DNA of 64,000 nt, from the NCBI RefSeq assembly GCF_032452875.1, contig NC_083873.1, positions 72,537,987-72,601,986 of the forward strand, in the 5' to 3' direction. Shown piece after piece: positions 1-13,000 of the stretch (positions are counted from its first letter, which is position 1; the number at the start of each line of letters is the position of its first letter). The DNA comes from Bos javanicus. Taxonomy: Eukaryota; Chordata; Mammalia; Artiodactyla; Bovidae. A program made the position numbers and the translations under genes. The notes beneath the pieces were generated by a model. The model made no database searches, was not told where the DNA came from, and worked only from the letters and a program-made list of their open reading frames with translations.

Positions 1-945
1 TTTTATAACAATAGACGTTTGTACAGAAAAGCACGGAAGTGGTGATAGTTCAGTGTCATAAAAACAATACTTTCACAAAACCCTTATAATACATATTTAT
101 ACATTTGAGTTTCTTTTTGAAATACTATTATTATCAGTTTTTTTCCTGAATATAAGCCTTCCATGGTCATTGTTGTGGGAAATAATTGTTTAGTTTACTC
201 AGGAGAGGAGAATGGGACTAAAACAGGAAAACTCTCACTTCACACACTTCTGAATTGTTTGAATTTATTAGCTGAGTTTATATGATGACAGCCCAACTCC
301 AACTGCTGCAAGCAAAAAGAAAAAATGTTGGAGGCAATATTGAATGGACAGCAGGCCAACTCATAGAATCAAAGGAAAAGCTGACCAACTAAGTATAAGC
401 CATGGCAAAGTAGAAAACCGAGGTGCCCCAGGGGCCCTAAGGCCTCAAACCAGAATGCTGAGCTCCACTAAGACTCAGTGGGCCTTTGGTCTCTGTTCCC
501 CATGGCATGTTGGCCTCGTGCTCTCCTACCACAGTCTATTTTTGTAGTGAGGGATCTCGGCTTCAGCAGCTTCCAGTGACACAAACTGTTGACCCCACCA
601 AAAAAGGAAAAGGTTGTTTTCTGAGGAAGGACTCTGAATGGTCAAAAACATACTGCAGACCAACTTCTGTGACCAGGGTAGTGGGAATTACTACTGGTCC
701 TGATTGGTTTGATTTGAACTAGGTGCTCACCCTTCAACCTATCACCAGGGATAGGGTATGGGATTGACTAAGAAGGCAGTGGTTCCATTCCAGAAGTTAG
801 GAGTGGACTGGAGAAGGACAGTTGAAGCTAGAAAAAAATGCTTTTTTGGAGCAGAAGAAGGGAGAATCGCTGGGCAAACCAAATGATTATGCTACATGAG
901 CATAAATGTCCACTAAACATTTTTTAAAGCTATTTTCGTCGTGAA
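1..945. other. Intergenic sequence, no gene recognised
   Basis: Mixed-composition sequence. Short frames at 344-547 and 486-722 show no known domain and overlap each other, so I treat them as chance. Confidence 0.5.
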
Positions 946-2460
946 TGTGAAGTCAAGTGGGCCTTAGAAGGCATCACTATGAACAAAGCTAGTGGAGGTG
1001 ATGGAATTCCAGTTGAGCTATTCCAAATCCTGAAAGATGATGCTGTGAAAGTGCTGCACTCAATATGCCAGCAAATTTAGAAAACTCAGCAGTGGCCACA
1101 GGACTGGAAAAGGTCAGTTTTCATTCCAATCCCAAAGAAAGGCAATGCCAAAGAATGCTCAAACTACCACACAATTGCACTCATCTCACATACTAGTAAA
1201 GTAATGCTCAAAATTCTCCAAGCCAGGCTTCAGCAATATGTGAACCGTGAACTTCCTGATGTTCGAGCTGGTTTTAGAAAAGGCAGAGGAACCAGAGATC
1301 AAATTGCCAACATCCACTGGATCATGGAAAAAGCAAGAGAGTTCCAGAAAAACATCTATTTCTGCTTTATTGACTATGCCAAAGCCTTTGACTGTGTGGA
1401 TCACAATCAACTGCAGAAAATTCTTCAAGAGATGGGAATACCAGACCACCTGATCTGCCTCTTGAGAAATTTGTATGCAGGTCAGGAAGCAACAGTTACA
1501 ACTGGACATGGAACAACAGACTGGTTCCAAATAGGAAAAGGAGTACGTCAAGGCTGTATATTGTCACCCTGTTTATTTAACTTATATGCAGAGTACATCA
1601 TGAGAAACACTGGGCTGGAAGAAGCACAAGCTGGAATCAAGATTGTGCTTGATTGTGGAGAAATATCAATAACCTCAGATATGCAGATGACACCACCCTT
1701 ATGGCAGAAAGTGAAGAGGAACTAAAAAGCCTCTTGATAAAAGTGAAAGAGAAGAGTGAAAAAGTTGGCTTAAAGCTCAACATTCAGAAAACTAAGATCA
1801 TGGCATCTGGTCCCATCACTTCATGGGAAATAGATGGGGAAACAGTGGAAACAGTGTCGGACTTTGTATTTTTGGGCTCCAAAATCACTGCAGATGGTGA
1901 CTGTAGCCATGAAATTAAAAGACGCTTACTCCTTGGAAGGAAAGTTATGACCAACCTAGACAGCATATTGAAAAGCAGAGACATTACTTTGCCAAGAAAA
2001 GTTCATCTAGTCAAGGCTATGGTTTTTCCTGTGGTCATGTATGGATGTGAGAGTTGGACTGTGAAGAAGGCTGAGCGCCGAAGAATTGATGCTTTTGAAC
2101 TGTGGTGTTGGAGAAGACTCTTGAGAGTCCCTTGGACTGCAAGGAGATCCAACCAGTCCATTCTGAAGGAGATCAGCCCTGGGATTTCTCTGGAAGGAAT
2201 GATGCTAAAAGCTGAAACTCCAGTACTTTGGCCATCTCATGCGAAGAGTTGACTCATTGGAAAAGACTCTGATGCTGGGAGGGACAGGGGGCAAGAGGAG
2301 AAGGGGACGACAGAGGATGAGATGGCTGGATGGCATCACTGACTTGATGGACGTGAGTCTGGGTGAACTCCGGGAGTTGGTGATGGACAGGGAAGCCTGG
2401 CGTGCTGCGATTCATGGGGTCGCAAAGAGTCGGACACGACTGAGAGACTGATCTGATCTG
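946..2460 (+). mobile_element. BovB (RTE) LINE, 5'-truncated, copy 1
   Basis: The plus strand encodes RTE reverse transcriptase: FIDYAKAFDCVDH, GKGVRQGCILSPCLFNLYAEY, and YADD at 1680-1691. The C-terminal domain follows (VMYGCESWT, RRIDAFELWCWRRLLRVPWT). A frame change between the 1204-1725 and 1653-2252 frames breaks the ORF, and the endonuclease half is absent. The 3' end is the usual BovB tail ending in CTGATCTGATCTGATG. Confidence 0.93.
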
Positions 2461-3173
2461 ATGTGTATTCAAGTGCCAAGAATGTGTTAAGAAGGATATT
2501 TTCTGAAAGTTTTATTATCATTAAAAATTGTAATGCACAGGTAAGCAATTATAGTTAAAATCTACTTATTTTTTTCTTCTTGGATTTTCCCCTATTTTCC
2601 CTCTGGGAACATTGCACTCAGTATCTCATCTCAGCTGAACCAATCATATATCACCTTATTTCCTATGACCACAATTGGGCCTAAATGGTGGGTGTGTGAT
2701 CAACATGAACCAATCAGGGTCTTGGCCCAGAAAAGGCTTTTTTTTTTTTTTTTTTAAGTAATAAGGCTGTGGGGCTGTGACTCCAGCAGCCTTTTTCACC
2801 TGGAGTTGTTACAAAAGACTCATTTTCTGTCAGGTAGGAAGTTGCTAGGATAGGATCTAGAGCTGCCAATTTTGCCGCCAACTCAGGGGGGTAAAGCTAG
2901 TCTATGAATGAAGTTGTTTATGCTGAAATAAGCAAAGATGAACATGAAGAGACTAGGAGTCTTAATGCATTAGAGTCCCTGGTCCTAGGCACCCTCTGAG
3001 GCTAATGCCATCTCTACCCTCCAGCTCTTCTGCAAATATGACTAAATTGGACAATTTCTTCTTTACCTAAGGCTAGCTTGAGTTCGGAGTCTTCCAATTT
3101 CAGCCACAAGACTCCTAATAATTTAGATACAGATCAATAGAGCTGGGTAACTTATGGCACAATAATAAAATTC
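2461..3173. other. Intergenic sequence, no gene recognised
   Basis: I see no repeat beyond the T-run and no coding pattern. Confidence 0.5.
2740..2756. repeat. Poly(T) tract
   Basis: A run of about 17 T occurs in otherwise non-repetitive intergenic sequence. Confidence 0.8.
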
Positions 3174-3186
3174 TAGGTAACTTTTA

Positions 3187-3450
3187 CGGAGAAGGCAATG
3201 GCACCCCATTCCATTACTCTTGCCTGGAAAATCCATGGACAGAGGAGCCTGGTAGGCTGCATTCCATGGGCTCGATAAGAGTCAGACACAACTGAGCGAC
3301 TTCACTTTCACTTTTCTCTTTCATGCATTGGAGAAGGAAATGGCAACCCACTCCAGTATTCTTGCCTGGAGAATCCCAGGGATGGCGGAGCCTGGTGGGC
3401 TGCCGTCTTTGGGGTCACACAGAATTGGACACAACTGAAGCAACTTAGCT
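3187..3450 (+). mobile_element. BOV-A2 SINE
   Basis: This two-unit SINE is flanked by the 13-bp duplication TAGGTAACTTTTA (3174-3186 and 3451-3463, the last base included). Confidence 0.93.
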
Positions 3451-3463
3451 TAGGTAACTTTTA

Positions 3464-4333
3464 AAAGAACAAACTACATATATTGATGTTAAAAACCCAA
3501 ATATAAGGAGAAAAGTAAGTTTACAGACAGGGTGTATTTCTGTATGTGTGTGATTTTATATATACCCACATATGTAGGGAGACTATGTTCCAAAAGGTTA
3601 TTGGGTCACCTCTGGAGGCTGGTATGGGCAACACTTTCATCTTTAAATATACTTCTATGTATTTTTAGCTTTCCTAAAATTTTATACTTTGTTTTCTATT
3701 ATACTTTTATAAAACTTTTAAGCCAAAAATAACTACAGACATAATGTAGTTGTGGCACATTTATGTTATACAACTTCCTACTTTATTGCCTCTATTCATT
3801 TAAGAACAGAGGTCTGGATATTTGGAGACCAGGCTTCTAGGCCACACTGTTTTGCATGTATTCTATAACCTTTGGCAAGTTGGCTTGCCTCTGTGGCCTC
3901 AGTTTCTTCCTTCCTAAGAGGGGTACTTGAAGTAACAGTAGCTACTGTTGCAGTAGTTTCCATGGACCAAGTGCAGGGCTAAGCAGTTTCCTCACAGCAG
4001 CTCCATGAGTTGAGCATGATCCCTCTTTTCCAGATAAGAAACAGAAGCCCAAGTAAGTACTGGAATCAGAATTCAAATTCATGTTAAGCCCACTCCCCAA
4101 AGCAATGTTCTTTTTACTACATATTCTCCCAGCCACCTCCTGCCTCACGTCTCAATTCCCTGGCCCCAGAATTCAATTAAACCCAAGACTCGACTCAAAA
4201 TCCTCTACCTGGACAACACTATCTTTCTAAAGTAACTTTTGGTCACTTTTATTATTGCTACATCTGTATGTATGTTGTGTCACACTTGAAGACAGGATGT
4301 CTCTACCTCAGCATTATTGTACAGGAGCCAGTG
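3464..4333. other. Intergenic sequence, possibly old MIR around 3800-4100
   Basis: GGTCTGGATATTTGGAGACCAGG and the AAGTTGGCTTGCCTCTGTG area resemble an old MIR. The rest is unassigned. Confidence 0.45.
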
Positions 4334-6262
4334 ACTAGAACCATCCCAAACAAAAAGAAATGCAAGAGGGCAAAGTGGTTGTCTGAGGAGGCCTTACAAA
4401 CAGCTGAGAAAAGAAGAGGCGCGAAAGACAAAGAAGAAAGGGAAAGATATACCCAACTCAATGCAGAGTTCCAGAGAACAGCAAGAGAGATAAGAAAGCC
4501 TCCTTAAGTGAAAAGTGCAAAGAAATCGAGGAAAACAGTAGAATGGGAAAGACTAGAGATTTCTTCAAGAAAATTGGAGCTACCAAGGGAACATGTTATG
4601 CAAAGATGGGCACAATAAAGGACAGAAATGACAAGGACCTACCAGAAGCAGAAGAGATTAAGAAGAGGTGGCAAGAATATACAGAAGACCTGTACAAAAA
4701 AAGGTCTTAATGACCTGGATAACCATGATGGTGTGATCACTCACCTACAGCCAGACATCCTGGAGTGTTGAAATCAAGTGGGCCTTAGGAAGCATCAATA
4801 TGAACAAAGCTAGTGGAGGTGATGTAATTCAAGTTGAGCTATTTCAAATCCTAAAAGATGATGCTGTGAAAGTGCTGCACTCAATATGCCAGCAAATTTG
4901 GAAAAGTCAGCAGTCACCACAGGACTGGAAAAGGTCAATCCCAAAAAAGGGCAATGCCAAAGAATGTTCAAACTACCACACAATTGCACTTATTTCACAT
5001 GCTAGTAAGATCATGCTCAAAATCCTTCAAGCTAGGCTTCAACAGTATGTCAGTATGTGAACCGAGAACTTCCAGATGTTCAAGCTGGATTAAGAAAAGG
5101 CAGAGGAACCAGAGATCAAATTGCCAACACTCCCTGGATCATGGAAGAATCAAGAGAATTTCAGAAAAACATCTACTTCTGCTCATTGACTACACTAAAG
5201 CCTTTGACTGTGTGGATCACAACAAACTGTGTAAAATTCTTCAAGAGATGGGAATATGGGACCACCTTACCTGCCTCCTGAGAAATCTGTATGCAGGTCA
5301 AGAAGCAACAGTTAGAACTGGACATAGAACAACTGAGTGGTTCCAAATTAGGAAAGGAGTATGTCAAGGCTGTATACTGTCACCCTGCTTATTTAACTTA
5401 TATGCAAAGTACATCATGCAAAATAATGGACTAGATGAAGTACAAGATGGACTCAACATTGCAGGGAGAAATACCAATAACCTCAGATATGCAGATGACA
5501 CCACCCTTATGGCAGAAAGCGAAGAGGAACTAAAGAGCCTCTTGATGAAGGTGAAAGAGGAGAGCGAAAAAGCTGGCTTAAATCTCAACATTCAGAAAAC
5601 GAAGATCATGGCATCTGGTCCCATCACTTCATGGCAAATAGATGGAGAAACAATGGAAACAGACAGACTTTATCTTCTTGGGCTCCAAAATCACTGCAGA
5701 TGGTGACTGCAGCCATGAAATTAAAAGACACTTGCTCCTTGGAAGAAAAGCTATGACAAACCTAGACAACATATTGAAAAGCAGAGATATTATTTTACTG
5801 ACAAAGATCCCTCTAGCCAAAGCTATGGTTTTTCCAGTAGTCATGTATGGATGTGAGAATTGGACCATAAAGAAGGCTGAGTGCCAAAGAATTGATGCTT
5901 TCGAATTGTGGTACTGGAGAAGGCTCTTGAGAGTCCCTTGGACCACAAGGAGATCAAACCAGTCAATCCTAAAGGAAATCAACCGTGAATACTCATTGGA
6001 AGGACTAATGCTAAAGCTGAAGTTCCAATACTTTGGTCACCTGACGTGAAGAGCCAACTCATTGGAAAGGCCCTGATGCTGGGAAAGATTGAAGGCCAGT
6101 GAAGGGGACGACAAAGGATGAGATGGTTGGATGGCATCACCGACTCAATGGGCATGAGTTTGAGCAAACTCTGGGAGATAAGGACAGGGAAGCCTGGTGT
6201 GCTGCAGTCCATGGGGTTGCAAAGAGTCGGCCATAAGTTAGCAACTGAACAACTGACATTTT
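4334..6262 (+). mobile_element. BovB (RTE) LINE, 5'-truncated, copy 2
   Basis: This copy starts further upstream than copy 1, with the linker region between endonuclease and RT (KKCKRAKWLSEEAL). RT motifs LLIDYTKAFDCVDH and KGVCQGCILSPC and YADD (5488-5499) are readable in the 4954-5706 frame. Frameshifts near 5060 and 5660 separate it from the rest. It lies just downstream of the SPINK2 3' end. Confidence 0.93.
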
Positions 6263-6289
6263 GGAGGGAAAATTTCTTTGTTGTGGGAG

Positions 6290-6425
6290 CTGGATGTGTT
6301 TGGTAGCATCCCTGGCTTCTGCCCACTAGATGTCAGGATCATCTACCATTCAAGCTGTGACACCCAAAATGCCTGTATAGTTCCAAAGGTCCTCTGGGGA
6401 AAATTCACCCAGGGTTGAGAATCAT
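6290..6425 (+). repeat. Old hAT-type DNA transposon fragment
   Basis: GGTAGCATCCCTGGCTTCTGCCCACTAGATG to GGGTTGAGAATCATTG matches the same ancient non-autonomous family as 19357-19560. Confidence 0.6.
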
Positions 6426-6769
6426 TGCTCTCAAAGAAAGGAAAAAGCAATTTCTTGCATTAACCCTTAAGGAAAATTGTGCTTAAAGGAGATTTACTTT
6501 TTGTATTTTGTATCTTGTGATGATTCTTTGACTTTACCAACTCTGGCTAAAGTCAGCTCCAGTCTATCATATTATTTGATCTGTGCAGAATGCTGTACCA
6601 GCTACACATACATTGTACTTTCAAGATTTAGAGGAATGAGGAAGAATAAATCTTGCCCTCTCGAAAATGACTCCACTTCTCCCTTAGTGAAATTCACCCT
6701 TGCTTGAGAGGAAAAGATCCACCTGAGGCTGCTGAGTGAGAATGGATAGTCGATAGTGAACAGTGGTGA

Positions 6770-7022
6770 TTAAATACAGTACTGATTTTATTCCAACTAA
6801 ATAAAGCAATGCATAGGTCATCTGGGCAATAAGCTTAACTAAAATGACAAAAGCCAAAAACGAGGATTTTGTAGTTGTTTTATCAGTCACTGCCCTCTTA
6901 CACAACTCATCTCAGAAAATCTCATGCAAAGAAATACAGGAAAAGAGAAAAGCGGGAAATGAAGTTCATTTAGTGTGCAGTGCAAGGTGGTTTATCCAAT
7001 TCCTCTTCTGTGAAATGCTCCA
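6770..7022 (-). terminator. SPINK2: SPINK2 3' UTR and polyadenylation signal
   Basis: On the minus strand an AATAAA hexamer lies at 6792-6787, about 230 nt beyond the stop codon. The cleavage site would be around 6770-6775. The stretch between has no recognised repeat, and a short hAT-like repeat starts further downstream (about 6290-6425). The 3' end is inferred, with no transcript to prove it. Confidence 0.7.
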
Positions 7023-7068
7023 TCAGCATGGTCCACTTCGGATTATTTTAATATCATGACCATCATCC
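7023..7068 (-). CDS. SPINK2: SPINK2 coding exon 4 (Kazal C-terminus and stop)
   Basis: After acceptor TTTGCAG|G, the first base completes Arg70 (AG|G). The exon then reads DDGHDIKIIRSGPC followed by TGA at 7025-7023. The final Cys84 is the sixth Kazal cysteine and ends the protein, as is typical for SPINK members. The intron before it is phase 2. Confidence 0.95.
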
Positions 7069-10000
7069 CTGCAAATTGAACAACCATAAAAACATATTTA
7101 TTATTAAATCCCTCCCTGCAACTGTCCTGAGTTCTTGTGGCTGGAATAAAAATAAAATGAACCCAAGACAGATTCCCAGGAAGAAAAGCAATTTTAATTA
7201 TTGTGCATGGAGGTCTCATAGAAATGAGATTTAATAAGTGACCAAAGCAGAGAGCTTTTATACTTTTTACTTTTTAGACAAACAGTACATTTGTGAGGAA
7301 TTAAAGAGGACAAAGAAACTTAAGCTTTGGCTGCTTAAAACTAGTAAAGAATCTGGAACAGTTTCTGCTTATGGTAGTAAATAACAAAAACCTCAAAGAC
7401 CATGAACAGAACTAAAATCTGTTTCATAGTGTGTATTATAGTTTCTGCTGAAAGATAATTTTCTTTCTACAATTATTACCAAAGATGGCCAAATGAGACT
7501 AATTTTTTCATAAAATAAGTCTAGATTCAATAAACTTGGCCTGGTTGTTTACATAAGTACAGCAAGAATAGTGATTGACCACATAGACTCTCTTAAATCT
7601 GCTTTGCTGGAACGTTTTATGAGGAACTTCAGATTGAATTTTTAATAGCTTTTCAAGGATAAGAAGCCAAGCCAAGCATTCACCAACAGACTTTGCAATA
7701 GATATAGATTTGGGTGAATTCCTCTCTTCACACAAGACTCCAAAGTACACTGTTTCCTAAAGGTCCCAGGAAATGACCTTCCTTACTTACCTGGTAAGGC
7801 TGCTGGGAAACCTGAAAGTAAGATTCTAGGCTGTTTTTCCAAAGGGCTTTATTGGCTCCATAAAGTCAACCTTAGTTCCTCAAAGCTATCTGGTCATATC
7901 TGAGTCTATGCGTGTCTCTCACCAATATGACATTCCAGTCAAAGCTCTGATATTATAATTAATGTTTCCAATTGTGTTGTAAGAAAAGCAGATTCTTAGT
8001 GAACTTATGCAAATAACTATATTGCCAAGAAAAAAGAATACTCACTGAGAGTTTCTAACTTCTGAAGGAATCCAGCAGAGAGAAAAAGAAATGTTTCAGT
8101 GCTGCTTACAAAAGACAAAAAGATTTCCTTAAATCTGGAGAAAACATTTTTAAAACTCAGCAATGTTTCATTTTAATAAAAATTATAATTATCTTCCTCA
8201 GTTTATTTAGTCTCATAGTGAATTCTTGTTCCACTTGATCTGTTAAAAAATTTTTGAAGCCATCAGTTTCTCCATTAGGGTTCGGTAAATTCTTATCCAG
8301 GTATGATTTGAAAGTCATCAGACACCTATATTCTAGGATATTTGTTAGATTTCTTTCCATGAATTTCCCTGAAAATAAAACATATTTGCAGAAAGCCTTT
8401 GTAGAAGCATCTGAGTAAGAGAGTTCAGTTCAGTTCAGTAAACTGTGTGTAACTGATAAATGACTTTAAAATGTCCACTATTGAAGATCTGATTCATTAT
8501 AATGGAATTGATAAGAAAATTCAGTTATCTCTAAGACTTATCATTTTAAGACAATAACTAGAATTATGGCTAACATATAATGACATATCCAAAGTTTAGG
8601 GATTTCATTTATTTTCTAGAACATTTAGGTTAATAACATTTATCCATACAATACAACCTAGGAAGATTTATCATTTACTTGATAAATGCTTTCTATGTAA
8701 TTTAACATAGAAAAGAAGCCTAATTAGTTTAATAGCTCTTTTATAAGTACAGAAAATAAATTTTTGATCGAGGTATCCAGGGGCCCTGTGGAAAACCCCA
8801 AAGTCATTTCCAGTTCAATAAGAGTTCATTTGGAATTTTGCAGAGTTTGTCAAAAATATCAAACATTTTTGAAACACTTAGTCAAATAGGATTATTGGTC
8901 ACTGTGAAACAATATTTAGCTATCCATATAATCAGTGACAAACATGTCCCTGGCAAATACAGAAAGCTAAATAGTTGTAAAAAGCTTTAGTTCTTTTAAT
9001 ATTGAAAAGACTTAGGAGTTTTTTTGTGGGTGTCTTCTAAATGATCAAAAACCTGATAAAGACAAAATATAGAATCTGGTTTTCTAGACAGATATATTAA
9101 AGGTAAAGAAAACTTTTTTTCTTTTACAATTTCTTATTAAGACTAGACCAACAATCTAAGAGAACTTTGTACTTTTGAACAAGAAAACTTTTTAACAGAG
9201 ATAAACACCAGATTTTAATTTTGTACCAGTTTACTTTTGATATTCCTTAAGTAAACTCATTCCAGTCTTAGTCCTGATCACACATAAAATTCCTTAAGAT
9301 TATTTTTTCATAAACCTTTTGCAATTTTCTATGTTCATTTTATTTGTCCCTTGTTTTCTTTCACATTTAGAAATAGCCTGCTTTAGGACAAAATCTCTTT
9401 CCTTTTCCTTAACAAAGGCACCTCTTTACCTTTTCTTAGCCCAAAATACTTAATACTTTTTTTTCATTTCTGGAACCTTTAACTGCATATATTAATTAGA
9501 ATTATTAATCCTTTGAAATCTAAATTTTTGGGGGGAATAATGAAACAACTGTGAACCATATTTTGTGACTTGGCAAACATAAGTACATTTCATAATTTCT
9601 AGAAATAAATGCCACTTCATGGCACAATTTTTCAATAAAGCACAAGAGGGACCTCCCTGGTGGTCCAGTGGTTAAGAATCCTCCTTGCAATGCAGGGGAC
9701 ATGGGTTCAATCCCTGGTTGGGGAACTAAGATCCCACGGGCCACAGAGTGACTAAGCCCACAGCTACTGAGCCTGCATGCTCTGGAGTCCAAACACCACA
9801 ACTAGAGAGCCCGTGTGCCGCAATTGGAGAGTTTGTGCACTGCAACGAAAGATCGCATGGTGCAACGAAGATCCCACATGCTCCAACATTTCTTTTTTGG
9901 AAATGATACAGATATCCAATGACCTCCCATCATTTAACTTACCAAACTCTAAGGGTGTAAATTAAGTTACCGAAGAATTTAGAAAATCAAGTTTACTCAC

Positions 10001-13000
10001 GGAGATGGCTAACATCTTTTGTTATTTGTGGGAAGGACTTAAGTTCTGTATTTGTCCTTGACAAACAGTTGTAGAGGGGTGTGATTTACTCGAATTTGGG
10101 CAAGAGATCCTTTCAGCAGTTTGTGTTTTAAAAGGCATCTTTCCTTCTTTTTCTTTTTCGGTTTCAGGTTCTACCAATTCAGCCAATCGAGGCTTAATCT
10201 CAGGCAAGGTGGGCTGTGTTTACATTTCAAAGATATGACAATATTTATAACCTTTAAGGCCAAAAAAAGGCCTTTTAAGTTCAGTTTTCTCTTAGGAGTT
10301 TTGGATTATATTTATCTATTATTATAAGCCTTAGGGTAATTACTATTTTAAAATAATTTTTAAAGTACAGGACAGTTTTGCTCCAATATTGTGATTTCTA
10401 TAATATCTAGAAGGCATTTTAAGAGGAATGGGTAAGCTTTTGGAAATGGTAAAACAAGTGGGTCTTGATTTGTTTCTACAGTTGCATTTCTAATTTTGTA
10501 GTTTTGCAAGACAAAAAAAAAATTGTTTCTATTAGCCCTTGATAATTGTTTGTATTAAGCTTCCAGCTAATCTACTTCCTGGTTATTCCTAGGAGGGCCT
10601 GAGGAATTGTAGAGGAGGTGGGCGATTTTTTTTAAAAGGGAATTTATGTTGGATCTTACTTTTAAGTGTAATTTCTGTTTTTTCATCTTAATAAGGGATT
10701 CTCTAAGGCTCACCATTATAGTTTATTTTTCCTTTCAATGTGTTCCTCTCATAAGTACCAAGTAACAGTTATTTACGATGAGAGCTTTCAAATTTTTTTC
10801 CTCTTAAATACAACCTACTTAAAGGATCTTTTGACCTATGGCTGATTAATGTTGGTGTATGGCAGAGACCAACACAATACTGTAAAGCAATTATCCTCCA
10901 ATTAAAAATAAATTATTTTTTTTAAAAAAAGGATCCTTTGTCCATTGATGAATAGGATTTTATATTAATTTCAAATATAGACTCAAACCAGTAAGCCTTT
11001 TTTATGGCTTAACAAAAGATAAAAAGGTGTTTCCAAGGATATAGCTCTCACATGATTAGAAAGTTCACTCCCCTTGTTAGTCTAAGAAAATAAGGCAATG
11101 AAAGTTGACACAACAACAGCCCATTATGGATAGGGACCCCATGACAAACGCCCCTGAGAGCTGGTATGGCCGGACAAAGAGAGTACTGACTTTGTGTCTC
11201 AGAACTTGTCTAGTCAACTGACCACCAGATACACCTTTCAAATGGCAGAGCTCTCGGAACACAAAACAAGATGGAAGAACACATCTGGTTTTATATGGAA
11301 GACCCACAGGAAGGTCTGTTTAAGTAGATGCAGGTCTGGTGAGAACCATTAACTCACCAGTCTGTGAGGCCAGCTCAAACAACAGGCTTATAGGGCATGT
11401 GCCTGCATGCTGCCCTATGGTTCTTCCTTCTTATGGCAAACAACACAACAGACAGAGACAAAAAGCAGTGACCATCTCTGAGAAGAAAAGAATTTCCAAG
11501 AGTTAATAAATACAAGGAGCTAACTCGACAAATATTTTCTCCTGCTAATCTAAATTTAGAGAGGAAATAAGGAACTCTTGCCAACTTCCCTTTCCACCAG
11601 ACCTTGCAGGGAGAGATCCAGGAAGCTGAGTTGGTAAGAAATCTTACCTTCTGCTGATCTTTATCAGAGGGCCCAAGATCTCTCAGCTGCAGTAGCCTCA
11701 GGGTGGGAAGCGGGTTCCAACCAGGCTCCTCCTGGCTCACCAACTGTCAGGGTAGAAGAAATTTCTCCATCTACCCTCTTGAGTTCTTGTGGCTAGACTA
11801 ATAATAAAATGGACACAAGACAGATTAACAGGAGAAAAAGAAAAATTTTTATTCAGCGTGCACAGAGGTCTCATGGAAATGGGACCTAATAAGTGACCAA
11901 AACAGGCAGCTTATATTCTTTTTAGACAAAGAAGCAATACATTTGTGAGGAATTGATAAGAGAAAGAAACTTAGGCTTTGGGTACTTAATAAGTGAAGAA
12001 TCTGTACAGAGTTTTGGCTTGGGGTGGTAAATTTAAAAAGTAACAAACTTTGTTTATACAGGCTTTTTAACTTTAAATTCCCAATCTCTGATATAAGAGT
12101 GGGAAATGGCAACCCACTCCAATACTCTTGCCTGGAAAATCCCATGGACGGAGGAGCCTGGTAGGCTACAGTCTATGGGGTTGCAAAGAGTCGGACACGA
12201 CTGAGCGACTTCACTTTCTTTTCTACCTTCAGAGGCAGGAAGAACATCTTTCACCTGACATTAATTTCCTGCTTTCAGGGAGAGAGACAGAAGGGTCAAA
12301 GCATCCCTCATGCACTGGCTCTTTCTTAAGCAACTTTAATACACAATACTTAATATGCTATTGTGGCACATTTTTGGGTAGCCTTCCCGGGGTCACCATA
12401 TTGAAACATTATCTGTCATATTGAAACTGCCCCACTGTTTGTATTAAAAAGACCCATGTCATTATACATTATATTCTCTCCAGGGTGACAGTCATTTTTA
12501 AAGCTAAATCTAGGAAACAATGAGGGTGAAAGCCCAACTCTGCTATTTTTCTCCTAACCCTAGGGTACAGGGAACTGTTAACATTTCCAAGAAATCATTC
12601 TTGAGAAGACCTAGGTAACTCACTTAAGACTGAGGTCAGAGAATGGACCCCTGAAATACAAACCAGCATACCTGGAGAAGAAGTCAAGGTCACATGAGCT
12701 GGTCAAGTGTTTTACAATAAGGGAATCAGATGTAATATATTTATTACTAAGCATTCTACCAGATAGAGTTATTAAGACCTATTTTCCAGCTAATAGTGCA
12801 GGGTGTGTAGGTTGCCTGTACCATACCTTCTGACTTTAAAAAAACACAATATTCTGCCACAGAGTTTAACTACTTAAATATATTCTTGTTTTATTTAATT
12901 TTTATTTTATGTTGGAGTATAATTGATTTACAATGTTGTTTTAGTCTCAGGTGTACAGCAAAGTGATTCTTTTTCCTTTTAGGTTATTACAAAATAATAC

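Noticed and set aside
1204..2252. Frames of 173 and 199 residues as host genes
   Set aside because: They are BovB reverse transcriptase pieces with the YADD motif and belong to the transposon at 946-2460.
9648..9882. tRNA genes in the many SINE heads
   Set aside because: Box A/B-like sequences are present, but no cloverleaf with a proper acceptor stem and anticodon is formed. They are tRNA-derived SINEs.
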